Shown piece after piece: positions 24,710 to 37,856 of a stretch of 64,000 nucleotides of DNA. Position numbers and translations under genes: made by a program. The stretch is from positions 29,425,525 to 29,489,524 of the forward strand of contig NC_058159.1 of NCBI RefSeq assembly GCF_020080835.1, given 5' to 3'. Position 1 is the stretch's first letter, and each line of letters starts with the position of its first letter. The DNA comes from Cotesia glomerata (lineage: Eukaryota > Arthropoda > Insecta > Hymenoptera > Braconidae). Under the pieces are notes generated by a model. That model ran no database searches and was not told the DNA's origin. It worked only from the letters and a program-made list of their open reading frames with translations.

Positions 24710-25129
24710 CACTGATAGAAGGTTTTGTTTATATTTAATAAGCTTTATTAACTGTTAATAAATGATTTTTTAACATCATAGGATTTAATAAATATTTATT
24801 AACAGTTAATAAATATTTATTAAATACAATTTATTAAATGTTAATAAATATTTGTTAACAGTTATTTATTAACAGTTAATAAATATTTATTAATGGTTAA
24901 TGAATATTTGTTAACTGTTAACAAATATTTATTTAAAATAAAAAGCAAAAATAGCAATTTTCTTTTGACACTTTTTATAAACCTACAGCTGGAATACATG
25001 ATAATAATTAAATTCACTAAATAAATTAACGTTTTTAATATTTAAAAATATTTATTAAAATTTAATAAATTAAATAATTGTCTTCAAACAAATGAAATTA
25101 TTAATAGTTAATAAATCCTTCTATCAGTG
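24710..25129. mobile_element. ACACTGATAGAAGG-family element, 420 bp
   Basis: The ends CACTGATAGAAGG and CCTTCTATCAGTG are inverted repeats. The interior is built of TTAATAAATATTTATTAACA-like palindromic repeats plus a unique block. That unique block is the reverse complement of blocks in the longer copy at 47266-48450. It is non-coding. I see no unambiguous target duplication, so the superfamily is open. Confidence 0.7.
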
Positions 25130-25831
25130 TGCAGAAGTAAAGAGAGAAAGCTAGCGACTCCCTTATATACTTTCATCCAAGTAATTACGGCTGATTATTT
25201 CATGTGAAATGTATTAATGAATCCCAGCTATTAATATCTATATTATAATGTAAAATGTAATGTATTATTACATCCATTTACGTCTATGTCGATCTCTGTG
25301 TCTATCCCGGTACTTCCTTTGTTATCGAGGCAACTTTGCTGGAGCATCTATATACCGAGGATCGTTTAGAACTCACCCTCAAGTGCTCTTGAAACTTTGA
25401 AACTCTGAAACAGGAAAAGGAAGTAACAAAATAAGAGGATGAACACCAGCGAAATAAAAATAAAAATAATAATAATAATGATGACGATGAAGAAAAAAAA
25501 AGATAAACAAAGTGTAAGTGTAGAGGCGAGTTAAGAAAAAGTAGGTACGCGTGATACACGTACCATGATGGAGGGTGTTTGCTGTTGTCAGTAAGCTTGA
25601 TCGATCGTCTGTGTGAATTTCAGATTTTAGTTAGCAGGTGGATCAACTCTTCTCCTTCTTTATACTCCATACACTCTTCTGTCAACTTCTCCACTCCCTC
25701 GCTACTCCCTAATGTTCCTAGCACCTAAATGTACATTGTCACAAGTAGGGAGTCAATTTTTAATGCTGTACTTATAGAGAGGGAAATATTGTTAGAAATT
25801 ATAAATAATCGAATTTTTGATAAATATTTAT
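25130..25831. other. Intergenic DNA, no gene seen
   Basis: The 85-codon minus-strand frame at 25302-25559 translates a poly-purine/(AAT)n stretch into Ser/Leu/Phe runs and is not a credible gene. Confidence 0.45.
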
Positions 25832-26278
25832 GGGGTCCACCACTTTAATTTTCATTTTTTTGAAAGAAATTTCTATTTGATTTTATTGATGTATTTTTTT
25901 TTTTGAAAAATACATAAAAAAATGAACAATTAAAAAAAAAAAAGAAAGTTGATTATCACAATTTTAACAAATTTTCAAAAAATTTTATAAATTTTTTTGA
26001 AAATTGTGATATTCAACTTCTTTTTTTTTAAATTGTTTGTTTTTTTTTGTACTTTTCAAAAAAATATATCAAAAAAAGATAAAATAGAAATTTTATCCAA
26101 AAACATGAGAGCCAAAATTTTTTCCAACTTTTGAAGGCAAAAAAGTTATCGAAATTTTTATTTTTTTCTTTCACGACATTTTTTATCATAAATGCGCGGT
26201 AAAAACAAGTAGAATCACAAAAAAAATTTGAAAATGTTAATTTTTCACCTAGATATAACCAAAAATAGGGTGGACCCC
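25832..26278. repeat. 447-bp foldback element with GGGGTCCACC ends
   Basis: GGGGTCCACC at 25832-25841 is inverted as GGTGGACCCC at 26269-26278. The interior is AT-rich. Two facing arms, around AAGAAAGTTGA and TCAACTTCTTT, can fold into a hairpin centred near 25985. No coding sequence. It fits a MITE of unknown superfamily. Confidence 0.6.
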
Positions 26279-28135
26279 ACTTGTAATAATTACCGAATTT
26301 TTTTTAATATTTTTAAATAAATCAAGAGCGTACTGACGACAGAAAAAAAAAAATATTGAATATTTTAGAGTTTTAATTTTTTTTGTTATTTAAGCCGCAA
26401 TTTTTTTTTCTAAAAAAATTGCTTTTAAACTTTTCAAAGTTCAACAAACTTAAATTTATTTATTTAATCACACAAAATGTGAATCTTATGATATCTCTGC
26501 GAATAATTCAAACAATTCGATTCAATTTTTCACTCAAAAAAAAAAAAAACCTCCCATATTTTAACTCTAAACCTCTCTAGTAAATAACGAAAAATCAGCA
26601 TAAAAATAATGATAACTGTAAATAACCGTAGGATCGATCTGATTGTCATCTAGCGATAGATAACGACAAATTTATAGCCACTAACTTTTTAAAATATTAT
26701 TATATGCTTTAAACATAGCAGATAAGTGTTTTAGAATATGTGTGTGAGTACGGGACACACTGCACATTTTTATTTATTATTGCCCGAGCAATATAATATA
26801 ACTAGGCATGGTCGTACTATGTAGCAAAGTTAAGTGTAATTGTGAGTATGGAGTAGAGTGTAGGGCATGATGCAGTGGTCGAATACAAGTTACGCCGCGA
26901 TATCGTGGACTCGCGTGACGGCTGCCATGTTTGCAGAGAGCCAGCGACTTGCCTCCAACCCCCTTAATTTCTTCGTCCACCCTTCAGCCTACACTCTACA
27001 CCCTACACCCTCATGGGCCTCCATACCCTTCTTGTCTTGCAATGCTCCTACACAACAGCTCCTACGTCCACACTTACCAGCCCGATCTCGCAATATAAGG
27101 GATGATTCAACTCTTGTGTATGTATGTGGTAATAAAGGTATATATATACAAATACATAAGCATATACATACATAGATTATGGTCGTATGTACGTATGCAT
27201 GGATGGACGAATGTATGTGCAGTAAAACAGGCGGCAATGGCCCACCGAACGATCCTCACGCCACAGCGAGTAGTCGTCACGCGAACAGTACAAGTTAGTA
27301 GCCGTTACGTGTTCTCTCTGCGGGGTAGAGAGAAATATATATACAAGTCCGTTCAAGACTTAACCGCATCGCTATTTTCATTTCCTGCGCTTTTATAGCG
27401 GCGCATCGTTTTCTCCACTTTACTCTATATTATTTTTTAACGCTCTTTTATGCTCTTGAGAATTCATGTTTGCGAATTTTATATTTATATATATATGACG
27501 TATATGTATATAGGACAGTGTTGCTTTAATTTTTGATATTTTACAGACTGCGTGCTTTCAAAAAGTAATATAAATTGCCGAATCCAGCCAGGATGTTGCC
27601 TGGATCCGCTTGGTAATAAATTATTTATCCGTTATTTTTAAGGTAATCCGCCCTGGATACAAGTTACCTGGTAATAGATTGCGTGTGGAAATTTTTTTAG
27701 CGAAATGGAACCGGTGATTGACAGGATGAATAATTTCTGGGGCATTAATATTTATATTAATATGTATCATTAGTTTTTTATCTTTTTAAGTTTCTGATAA
27801 CTGTTAAAATCGGGAGGGAATTTATAATTGCTCGTTCCGTGCTACAGAGTAAATATCACTATGATCTATATAGGAATTATAGTAATGTAAAACTATACTT
27901 AGTCTTATCTTACATACACATTTAATTGTTTAAAATAAATGAGCTATAAAATAACCATTAAATATTTATAATTAAAGAATATTATTTATTAAACTTTATT
28001 AATATTTTAATTACATATTTTAAATATTTGAGTGAAGTAATTTTTTTTTTATGTTTTGATTAAATAGATATGGTATTTTTAATACAGACTTTAAAAAATC
28101 CTGGTTACCATTTAACATAATAATGAAATAATGAA
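26279..28135. other. Intergenic DNA with a GC-richer stretch
   Basis: Bases 26860-27400 are GC-richer, with a (TACACCC)-like run near 26990 and several chance open frames on both strands. I recognise no gene in them. The rest is AT-rich. Confidence 0.4.
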
Positions 28136-28628
28136 ATATAAATAACTAAAATTTTGCTTTATTAAATAATGCCTTTTGTTAAATTGCACTGTACTTTTTT
28201 AACTATTGACATTTTTAAAGATATAAGCTCATCCCGATGTTACACTCATCAAGAGCTTTAATTTCAGTACCCACATGCATTTTGATATATTTTTCATATA
28301 TACATATATATAAATATATGAAAAATTGATGTGGGTACTCAAATGAAAGGTCTTGATGAGTGTAACATCGGGATGAGCTTATATCTTTAAAAATGTCAAT
28401 AGTACACAAGATACAAGGTCATTTATTAATTATGCATCTAGAGATATTTTCGAATGCAGCCTAAATACTTATTATAAATTGACTATTAGTGAGAATGATA
28501 TGAAACCTTGAAAAGGCACAAATTCAAATTAAGACCTTTGCAATGACACTAAATTTTATTAAAAAAACCGATTTTATCGTATAAAGACACTGGCCACAAA
28601 ATTTTGCTTAATCTCTTAATAATGTAAA
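28136..28628 (-). mobile_element. Helitron-like element, copy D (3' hairpin missing)
   Basis: On the minus strand it starts at a diverged 5' end at 28628 and contains one hairpin unit, with arms meeting near 28310. It then stops within the AAATAAATAAAATTTTGC zone at about 28136. The terminal hairpin and CTAG are absent. Copy G is cut at almost the same place. Confidence 0.75.
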
Positions 28629-29059
28629 TTACCATTCGTCATCAGAAATATAACAACTATCATTTTCTATCCGCGAAAAAAAAAATTTGCCGCAATTTCC
28701 TCTCCAAAAATTAAACAAACAAAAAGTCATTCACTCTGCAGAATATCCACTCCGATTAATCGGTGTTAACTCCCTAAATGTTAGCAACTGTAACACTGAA
28801 TACCGCCGGAAATATACGTAAAGCGTATAACATTGCTTTAATAAATCATTGTATCCGTGGTATCGACTCGTGGGTCTCTTTAAACCCGTCGATTGACGAT
28901 CACGTGACGGTTATTCATCCCAAGCACGGATAGTCGGTACACTAACAATGTTTACCCGCGTTCATTCTCGCGAATGAAACGATGAGCAAATTGATAAAGG
29001 ATCGCCAGACCGATGTGACAATGTCCCGAGTCGCAAACACGCATGGTAAATGTGCAAGG

Positions 29060-29125
<66 letters not shown>

Positions 29126-30699
29126 TTAATTATTTATTTTTATATAAATAAATTTAATTGCCAATTAAATAAAATATACATACATAAGTAATAGAGTATT
29201 TGCTACAGTCAGCCAACATGAACAGGAGAATTTTAAAAATAAATGAGTGAAAGCCCGAAAAAAAAGATGAAATTCCGATTCCGTGGGCCGACACAATGCC
29301 GTTTAATTTAAACTAAAGCGAAATTTTAGGACAATGCCGGGAATGAAGATAAAAAATTTGCGGAGAAAAAGTTTTCAAGAACAAAAGTCTATCGAAAACA
29401 GCGTGCTCTTATAATAGCTGTCTAGGTATGGTCTACATATATATAGCCAGTCATTCTACGTGGTTTACTATAGAGAGCAGTAACAGTGACAGTAATACGT
29501 CCCTCTGTATGTGGTATTGTGTGAATGTGCTGGATAGGATAGGCAGGAGCGTGGAGAATTCAATGAAGCAAAAGGAGATAGAAAAATGATAATAAAGAGC
29601 TTTTTCTTGTTTGTTTTTATTGCAAGTGAAGCAAAAGTAGTTGACGATTTAAAAAAGCTCCTTTGTTTCGAATATTTACTTTCGAGTGGGTCCCGCCTCT
29701 TGGGTGTATTTAATGCTATCACTTTGTATACGTGTTATGTTATGTGGGAATAGAATAGAATAAAATAAAATGAGAAGAGAATGCAATGAAGAATTTAGCC
29801 TATATGTATTATATTATGGGCTGCCGTAGCATCTCTTCTCAGCCCCTATACGATACTCTCCGCAACATTCAGGGCGTCAGTATATGTATCTATCTGTATC
29901 TGTATTTGAATCGGTCCTTCTCTTTCCTTTTATTATCTCGACTGTTACGTATCTTCCTCTTTTCTCCCGGTCGCAATGTCCGTACCAGCCCAACCATGAT
30001 TGTCTATTTTCAGCGGTTTGTTTTACGCCGACCGAGAGGAGAGCTGAGTGATTTACACCGTAGGGTGTTGAGATTTGCGGCGGGCAAACGCCCGACGCTC
30101 GTAGAAAGGTCACTATGAGTTTGTAGAAACACATCAAAGACTTACTACCGAGTCAGCGGGAAAATACAGACATTTTACAATTTACACACTCAATATTCAC
30201 TTCAGATGTCTCTATTCTACTTTGTTACATTTTGTTACACTTTTTATTTATCCTTTTTTCTTCTTATTTTTATTCTTCTCCGCACTTTAAACACACAACA
30301 CACGCCTCTTTGTTTTTATTCTCCTTTTTATTTATAAGAATCCGACTGGAGTTAATAAATAAGTTTGGGTTTTCGTGAAAGGGATATAAATTCGGTCATT
30401 TTTTCAACAAACTCCAGAGATTAATTTTAAAATTTTATTTCGCTCAACATACATTCATTTCCCCCGGAGATTTATTTCGATTTCGTGGTTTATTACTGTA
30501 AACATTGCTCCTTTTTTATTAGTATCAACATGGGGCTCTTCTTCAATCTTCAGGACACTCTGTACAAAGATACACTCGGAATAGAATATAGAATCTACAC
30601 AAAAGCTGATTAATTAACCGGTCTGACTTTTGTTGTGTCTTCCAGCTTCAAAGATACCCACAAGCTCACTACAATTCAATTCTTTATCTCACAAATGAA
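28629..30699. other. Intergenic DNA with GC-richer islands and TA microsatellite
   Basis: Bases 28780-29050 and 29800-30120 are GC-richer and could be regulatory. Bases 29065-29120 are an (AT)n microsatellite outside any Helitron copy. The 110-codon frame at 29786-30118 is overlapped by an 86-codon minus-strand frame and resembles nothing known. Confidence 0.4.
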
Positions 30700-31230
30700 T
30701 AATTATTATTAAGAGAATAAGCAAAATTTTCTGGCCAGTGTATTTATATGATAAAATGAGTTTTTATGGTTGAATTTGGTATCGTTGGAAAAATCTTGAC
30801 CTAGAGTTGTGGCTTTTCATGGTTTCATATTATTCTCATCAATAGTCAATTTATGATGATAAGTATTTAGGCTGCATTCAAAAATGCTCTATCTCTAGTT
30901 ACATAATTAAGAAATAACCATGAATCTCGTGAACTATTGACATTTTTTAAAATATAAGCTCATCCCGACATTATACCCATCGAAACCTTTCATTTGAGTA
31001 CCCAAATCATTTTTTCATATATTTATATATATATGAAAAATATATGAAAATGCATATGGGTCCTCAAATGAAAGCTCTTGATGAGTGTAACATCGGGATG
31101 AGCTTATATCTTTAAAATCGTCACTAGTTAAAAAAGTACAGTGCAATTTAACAAAATTAAATAAAGCAAAATTTTATTTATTTATTGTTCACAAGCCACG
31201 GCAGTTACATAGTGACTGCAAGGTTGCTAG
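30700..31230 (+). mobile_element. Helitron-like element, copy E (one hairpin unit)
   Basis: The 5' end (TATTATTAAGAGAATAAGC) is diverged in its first bases. The 3' end is GCAGTTACATAGTGACTGC, AAGGTTGCTAG, then T. One hairpin unit is centred near 31030 with a very short AT core. The block after the start reads TTTGGTATCGTTGGAAAAAT, which places it in the subfamily of copies B, F, H, I and J. Confidence 0.85.
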
Positions 31231-33952
31231 TGAATAATTATCTTATTTATGTCTCAACCTTCGTAATTTTTTAAAAAGCTCTTTTTTGGAGTCTTCTAAA
31301 ATATTATCACACAAAATAGGCCAATATTGGATAATATTTATAGTGATATCATGTCTTGAAATAATTGGGTTGATTTAATGTCTCGATTTTAGTAATTTTT
31401 CAAAAAGCCCTCCTTTAGGATGTCCTTGAACTTTTACTGAACAAAATCAGGTGATAAATTGAATTCTTCGAGTGATATAATGTTTACAAGCACTTTATTC
31501 TAAAAAATTGCTATTATTTTCGTTGCAGATTAAATATTCTCCATGTAATCATCATCAAAATAACCAGACTTTGAATTTCGATACTTCTGAGTAAGTAATA
31601 ACCTACTTTAAAGGAATTTCTCAATAGAAACAAATAAATCCGTCCAATCATCACTTGAATTCATCGAAATAAAGACAGTTAAATTTAATGCAAGCGGAAT
31701 TTAGTTCTCTGCAGAAACTTATTAAATAAACAGAACCTTGAGTATAATTAAATGACAAAGTAACAATGCATTTGTCCCCATTTCTATGAATTAAAATTAT
31801 TAAATCCTCAAGACATGACTCACTACAGTATTGTTTAATCCGTTCTCATTACATCAAACATTAAATAACAAATATTTCGCCCTAAAAAAAAAAGAAACTA
31901 AATTTTTTTTCAAATATCTCATAAATATAAATTTGAAAGTTAAAGAATATATTTTTCAAAAGTTGACGCAAAGCGAGGGTGCTCGTTTATTTATAAATTC
32001 AACAGATAAATCTAACATTACCATAAAGTATTAGAAAAAAAATGGATGCCTTATAGAGTCATAACTTTTATAAAAATATGTATTCAAACATTATCTACCC
32101 GATCTATAAATACGTTTCTTCTATAAATACATAAACATATCTTCCATCTTATATATTTATAGAATAATCGATTTAGTCATTAAATTTTAGTTGGTTATGT
32201 TGTGTATTATGTTATCTAAACTCTAATATATTCACTCTTCCGACTAGACACTTAAATCAATTTTTCTTCCCTACATTATACCAACTATTCTCTATGGAAA
32301 TAGCGTACATTACAAGCCGTCCAATATTAAATGCATATCACCGGCTAAAATAAGTACAAATATTTAAAAAAATTGCAATAATAAATTAATTCGATCGGCG
32401 ATCGGGGCTCAATACAAGTCTCAAGTCGCGTGTTCAATTTTTAACCCAAAGATCAACGTTGAATATCGACGCGTGCCTGACATTATTATAAATTACATAT
32501 TGTATTTTATTTGATACTTTTATCTTTTTTTTGCTGGGTTTTGTATGAAACGTGCCCACCCTTCTGTCATGGGACTGCCACCCACCTTATGTTTCTCGTT
32601 ACACTGACGCAATGTGTAACAATAATAAATAATAAATAATAAGCAATGAATAATAGAATCGAAGTGAAACACGCCCCCAAAAATTCGATTTATCGGGAGC
32701 ATAATTAACGAGCTGAAAACGAAAAGTGATTGACCGAGAGGCAGCTGGTTCTGCGGTGTACCATACCTCAGCAGTTACAAAGTAATAAAATGAAATATAA
32801 TGTAGTCTACAGTGTTTCTTTTCATTTTTTTACTGACATCGTTATTCTCATTGTAATAACGGCTATCTTCAGGTCGCGGTATGTCGCGTACAGATGCTTC
32901 ACATACTCAACAATCTATTGTACGTACGTTATATTTATATATTATTCTACATTGTACATGTCTTCTACAAGAGATTCTACAATGTGATAACTGTATGTAT
33001 ACGGGGACACTTTACTTTGTGTCAACATTCGGGCAGATGTCTGTGGTCAAAAACTCGGAAAATTTTCTATTCCTATTGGTTTGATCTGCGGAAGGGCATC
33101 GGCCACAAATTTTATTTTTATTTCACTGTGTATTGTATTACAGATTGTAAAATCGAGATATAAATTCATATATTATTGTTATAAGGGAATATAATACTTA
33201 GTGTCGTTAGAGATCGTCGAAAGATTATTTTGCTTTGACATTTTATTTTTTCTATCATCTACTTACGTGGTTGGAATAGAGAATAGGCAGGTGCCTAGGT
33301 ATTTTTCGTCAGATAAGGAAGTTGTTACTTACTGTTTTTGACGATTTAATAATGTTTATATATTTTGTTGATGGATGTATTAATTATATGCTCGTCCCCA
33401 GTGACGGTGGAGGTCTACAACTCGGAAATGATTTTTAAAATACCTAATTCCGGTTAAATAGGATTTTCAGTTGAAATGTTTTTTTACTTCCTCAGTTAAT
33501 TATTTATAAAATATTTGGCTCAGTTACAAAAATTTTGAAGATTATTATTTATTTATTTATTTAATTAGAGTGCGTTTATAAGTTACATAAAAAACTTTGA
33601 TACACTGGCAATGATTCGGTGTGTAAAATTTACAATTTTTACAATTTTTGAATATATAAATTATGAAATATTTAAAATTAATAATAGACATTTTTTGGCT
33701 ACAAAATACAATATTTGTCATATGTTATGATTTTGGAACATTCCTGTACATAGAATTTTGAAGATTCAGGTCACTTTTTTGAGCAAATATAAGAACTTAA
33801 GCTTCATTCGGGGGTATTTTACCAAGCTTTGAATTTTAAGAGTCTAAAAATAATCCATTTGATCGGTCAAATATCGTAGGCTGCTTTTTATTCAAATTTA
33901 AAACCAAAAAAAAGGTTAGTTTTTTGTTAACTAAATTTTACAAAAAGTATAA
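31231..33952. other. Intergenic DNA with a diverged duplicated segment
   Basis: Bases 31240-31500 contain two tandem versions of a roughly 130-bp block marked by AGTAATTTTTCAAAAAGCCC. That block and the following 350 bases recur in diverged form at 34240-34620. I see no convincing reading frame in either. The open frames at 32.7-33.2 kb overlap in several frames and look like chance. Confidence 0.4.
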
Positions 33953-34212
33953 CACTGATAGAAGGATTTGTTTATAGTTAAAAATATTTGTTAATATTTA
34001 ACAAATTATTTATTATAGACCACTTTTTAGTATTAAACAAATATTTCTTAGTAATTAAAATGATTTGTTTGTATTTAATAAATCTGATATTCATTTATTA
34101 AATATTAATAAATATTTTTGAAATATTTGTTATGGACTAAAAAGTGGTCTCTAATAAATGATTTGTTAAATATTAACAAATATTTTTTAATTATAAAGAA
34201 ATCCTATCAGTG
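33953..34212. mobile_element. ACACTGATAGAAGG-family element, 260 bp
   Basis: The ends CACTGATAGAAGGATTTGTT and CTATCAGTG are inverted. Inside, GACCACTTTTTAG and CTAAAAAGTGGTC make a second, longer inverted pair, so the element is nearly one palindrome. A/T-rich TTAACAAAT repeats fill the arms. It is non-coding and related by its ends to 24710-25129 and 47266-48450. Confidence 0.7.
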
Positions 34213-36090
34213 TACTGAAAGAAATAGGTCAAAAAATTGGATATTTTTTGTGGTAATATGTCTTGAAGCAATTGTGTTCATTTAATGTCTCAATTTTAGT
34301 AATTTTTCAAAAAGCCCTTCTTCAGAATTCTTGAAGTATTATTGAAGAAAATCAGGCAATATATTTAATTATATTAAATTAAGTATCCAAACGAATAAAT
34401 GTTCTCAATCATCACTTCAATCAATTACAACTCGTTTAAGTAAAGACAATAGAGTTTGACGTAAGCAAAATTTAGTTCTCTGGACTTAAATTAACAGAAT
34501 ATTGAGTAATCAAATTACAAACTACCGATGCAGTCGTCTTCATTTTCAATTATTCATATTATAATTAATAAATTCTTGAAACATGAATTACCAAAGGTAT
34601 TATTACTCAATTCATAATATTCGTAACTAACGTTGAGAGACAACATTTTTTAATTAAAAATTTATTCACTTAATTTTCTGCACACTGATCAATTTTAAAA
34701 AAATTCTTTTAATAAATAATTTATTAACTGTTAATAAAACTTATTAAGTATTAACAACTCCTTTCACCAGTCCATTACATCGATATTTTAAAAAATGTAA
34801 ACACCCTACTGAATTTTAAATTACATCGTAAAGTAAATTACCAAAAATAGCTCCAAAGAAACATAAAACTTTCGACATTTTAATTAAGAAGCAATAAATA
34901 ATTATAAAATTAACTCGCGCCGAAACTTGTACATTACGACGCTGAACTAATTAATTTTTCCATACAAACCCGAGGCAGATTTTAATTAAGTCACGCCCCG
35001 AATCTCGTGACCAATTTTCCGATATAATAAATAAAAAACTTTGAAAGTTTATCGGGCATCGATTTTTTTATAGGCTGATACAATTTCAATTTTCAACAGA
35101 CATTTATTCCAAAGACAGATGCCAATGACTCTAAGGTTGCGGCCAAAGCCATTATGTTAATTAATAGACATCCCTATGCTATATATATTTATATATAGAG
35201 TGTTGGCCCGTGCTTCTATTCTACACTCGGTCTATTTTTTTGTTCAATAATGAGTCGGCGGGAAGACTTGGTTTGTCACAGCGCTGATTCATTGCACGAG
35301 CAACCCTCTTTTAGATAGAATCGAGTCATGAGTCTCGGTTGAAGGCACACTGAGCAGAGTGGTATGTTAGTTGCTAAGTTTAAGGGTATAAATGAGTAAC
35401 CCTCAGTACCGGCGTTGTCAATATACCCAGCTGTGTAATTTACTTTTTTATCATTATCATTATTTTTGTTATTATTATCATTATCATTATCATGGAAATA
35501 TATATTATATTAACCTACTATTGAATCGATATACATACCATATACCTACTCGAAGTTAAATATTCTCCCGAGTATACTTTACGCTCTTCTTATAGATATT
35601 TAGTAGCTACCGATGGTGGTTAAGGTATGAAAAATATTTACGTGACCTACCTACCAAGACCTTACTTACCTCTTTTACGTTATTTAGGAGATTAACGTAA
35701 AAAATGTGACAAGAACAAACTAAATTACTCCTTCGTGTACTAAGTCAACAATTTAAATTTGTGTTTTAATTTTGCTCTAATTTGTTTTATTAAAATTTCG
35801 TCATAAACTTTGATGAATTATTTTCTTATTAAATAGAAATTTTTCGCCACGTATTTTTGATATGAAAATTTATTTGAAGTTCAGAAAATTGCTTGACTTT
35901 CACTAGTTTAAAATAAAACTTATAAATACTTTGCGCTATGAGGTGTGCAATTTCCAAGTTTTTTCATATATAAACACATCCAAGATGTATGAAAATAAAA
36001 ATCGTTTTCATATATAATGCATACAAAAAATTGTCCATATAAGTTTTCGACAAAAATATATCTAGCATAGGTAAATTTTTTATTTATAGA
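34213..36090. other. Intergenic DNA with repeat remnants
   Basis: Bases 34240-34620 are the diverged partner of 31370-31860. Bases 34682-34770 look like a decayed ACACTGATAG-family element: CACACTGATCAATT at the left, TTATTAACTGTTAATAAA inside and CTCCTTTCACCAGT at the right. A TATAAAT at 35387 has no well-spaced initiator. No gene seen. Confidence 0.4.
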
Positions 36091-36908
36091 TCTATATTAT
36101 TAAGAGAATAAGCAAAATTTTGTGGCCAGTGTATTTATATGATAAAATGGGTTTTTATGGTTAAATTTGGTGTCGTTGGAAAAGTTTTGACCTGGAGTTG
36201 TGCCTTTTCAAGTTTTCATATCATTCTCACCAATAGTCAATTTATGATGATAAGTATTCAGGCTGCATTCGAAAATGCTCTATCTCTAGATACATAATTA
36301 AGAAATGACCTTGTATCTTGTGAACTATTGAAATTTTTAAAGATATAAGCTCACCCCAACATTACACTGATCAAGACCTTTCATTTGAGTACCCACATCA
36401 ATTTTTCATATATTTATAAATATTATATATATGTATATATGAAAAATATATCAAAATGCATGTGGGTATTCAAATGAAAGCTCTTGATGAGTGTAACATC
36501 GGGATGAGCTTATATCTTTAATAACACCAATAGTTAAAAAAGTACAGTGCAATTTAACATAATTAAGAAACGACTTTTTATCTTCTGAAATATTGACATT
36601 TTTAAAGATATAAGCTCACGCCAACATTACACTGATCAAGAACTTTCATTTGAGTACCTACATCAATTTTTCATGTATTTATATATATTACATATATGTA
36701 TATATGAAAAATATATGAAAATACATGTGGGTACTCAAATGAAAGCTCTTGATGAGTGTAACATCGGGATGAGCTTATATCTCTAAAAACGTCAATATTT
36801 AAGAAAGTACAGTGTAATTTAATAAAAGTCATTATTTAATAAAGCAAAATTTCATTTATTTATATTTCACAGGTCACGGCAGTCACATAGTGACTGCAAG
36901 GTAGCTAG
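36091..36908 (+). mobile_element. Helitron-like element, copy F (near-complete, two hairpin units)
   Basis: This is the best reference copy. It starts TCTATATTATTAAGAGAATA after A36090 and ends with GCAGTCACATAGTGACTGC, AAGGTAGCTAG, then T36909. Two hairpin units are centred near 36430 and 36690. Each has arms carrying ATATAAGCTCA, TCATTTGAGTACCCACAT and the inverted ATGTGGGTACTCAAATGA, around a short AT core. A TC start, CTAG end, 3' hairpin about 11 bases from the end and A|T insertion are Helitron hallmarks. No RepHel gene is present. Confidence 0.9.
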
Positions 36909-37817
36909 TAAGTATAATATATATTTCTCCCGCAAGGGTTCGCGTCAAAAATAAAGACCAATTACTTTCTCCCGTGTACTTTGAGCAAAGAAAACTTTGC
37001 CCAATAAAAACCATCAGTGTCATCGTTCTGAAACTCACAAAATAAGTAATATAATAAATTAGTTATTAATTGGTTAGATATTAAATTTAAAGCGGTAGTG
37101 AAAAGTTTGAATCTTGTGACTGTGACCCAATTCAACTTTCAGTCACTTTAATTCCGGTGATTTATTGCAATTAAATGAAATTCCTTGACGGAAGATGACA
37201 GACGGATTTTATATATTTTTCATGGCACTGACACCTTCTCCAAGACGTAATTTATCAGTCATTTATCATTTTATTTTATTAATTTTTTATTCCCTTCTAT
37301 TCTTAATACTTGATACTTTTGAACCCCTCGAGTTAATTGCCTACACTAGTAGTAATAGTTATGTTGTATATATTAGCTCTTTTGTTTTGTTTAGCTTTGC
37401 CGGCGAGTATGTATATCAGGGTCTGCGCAGGTTACGCGCGCACCAAGCTATTATAGTTCATTCGCTTTTGTGACGTGTGGAGACAAACTACCGCTAAACT
37501 TGTAACACAATCAATATTGTCGCATTAAAGTGAATAGCTTCCGTCTTTTTATTTAGCTCAGTCCTTACTTGTTAAATATTTAACTACCTTTTTTACGGGT
37601 ATGTATACATATATATGAGTAATAATGATCCAGTAAAAGGAAAAAGTAGGGTAGGGAGCTATTTGGAGCGAAATTACGTGAGGAAATTTGTGAAAATAAT
37701 TCCACTCTACACCCCAACTCTACCCCAAGTTTTAAATTTGAATATGATATAGAATTATTTTGGACTTAATCATGTCAAATATTTAGCTCGGCAATATATT
37801 TTATGTGTCGTATTTCG

Positions 37818-37856
<39 letters not shown>

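Noticed and set aside
35387..35420. TATAAAT with downstream TCAGTA
   Set aside because: The spacing from TATA to the initiator is about 18 bases, too short, and no gene follows.
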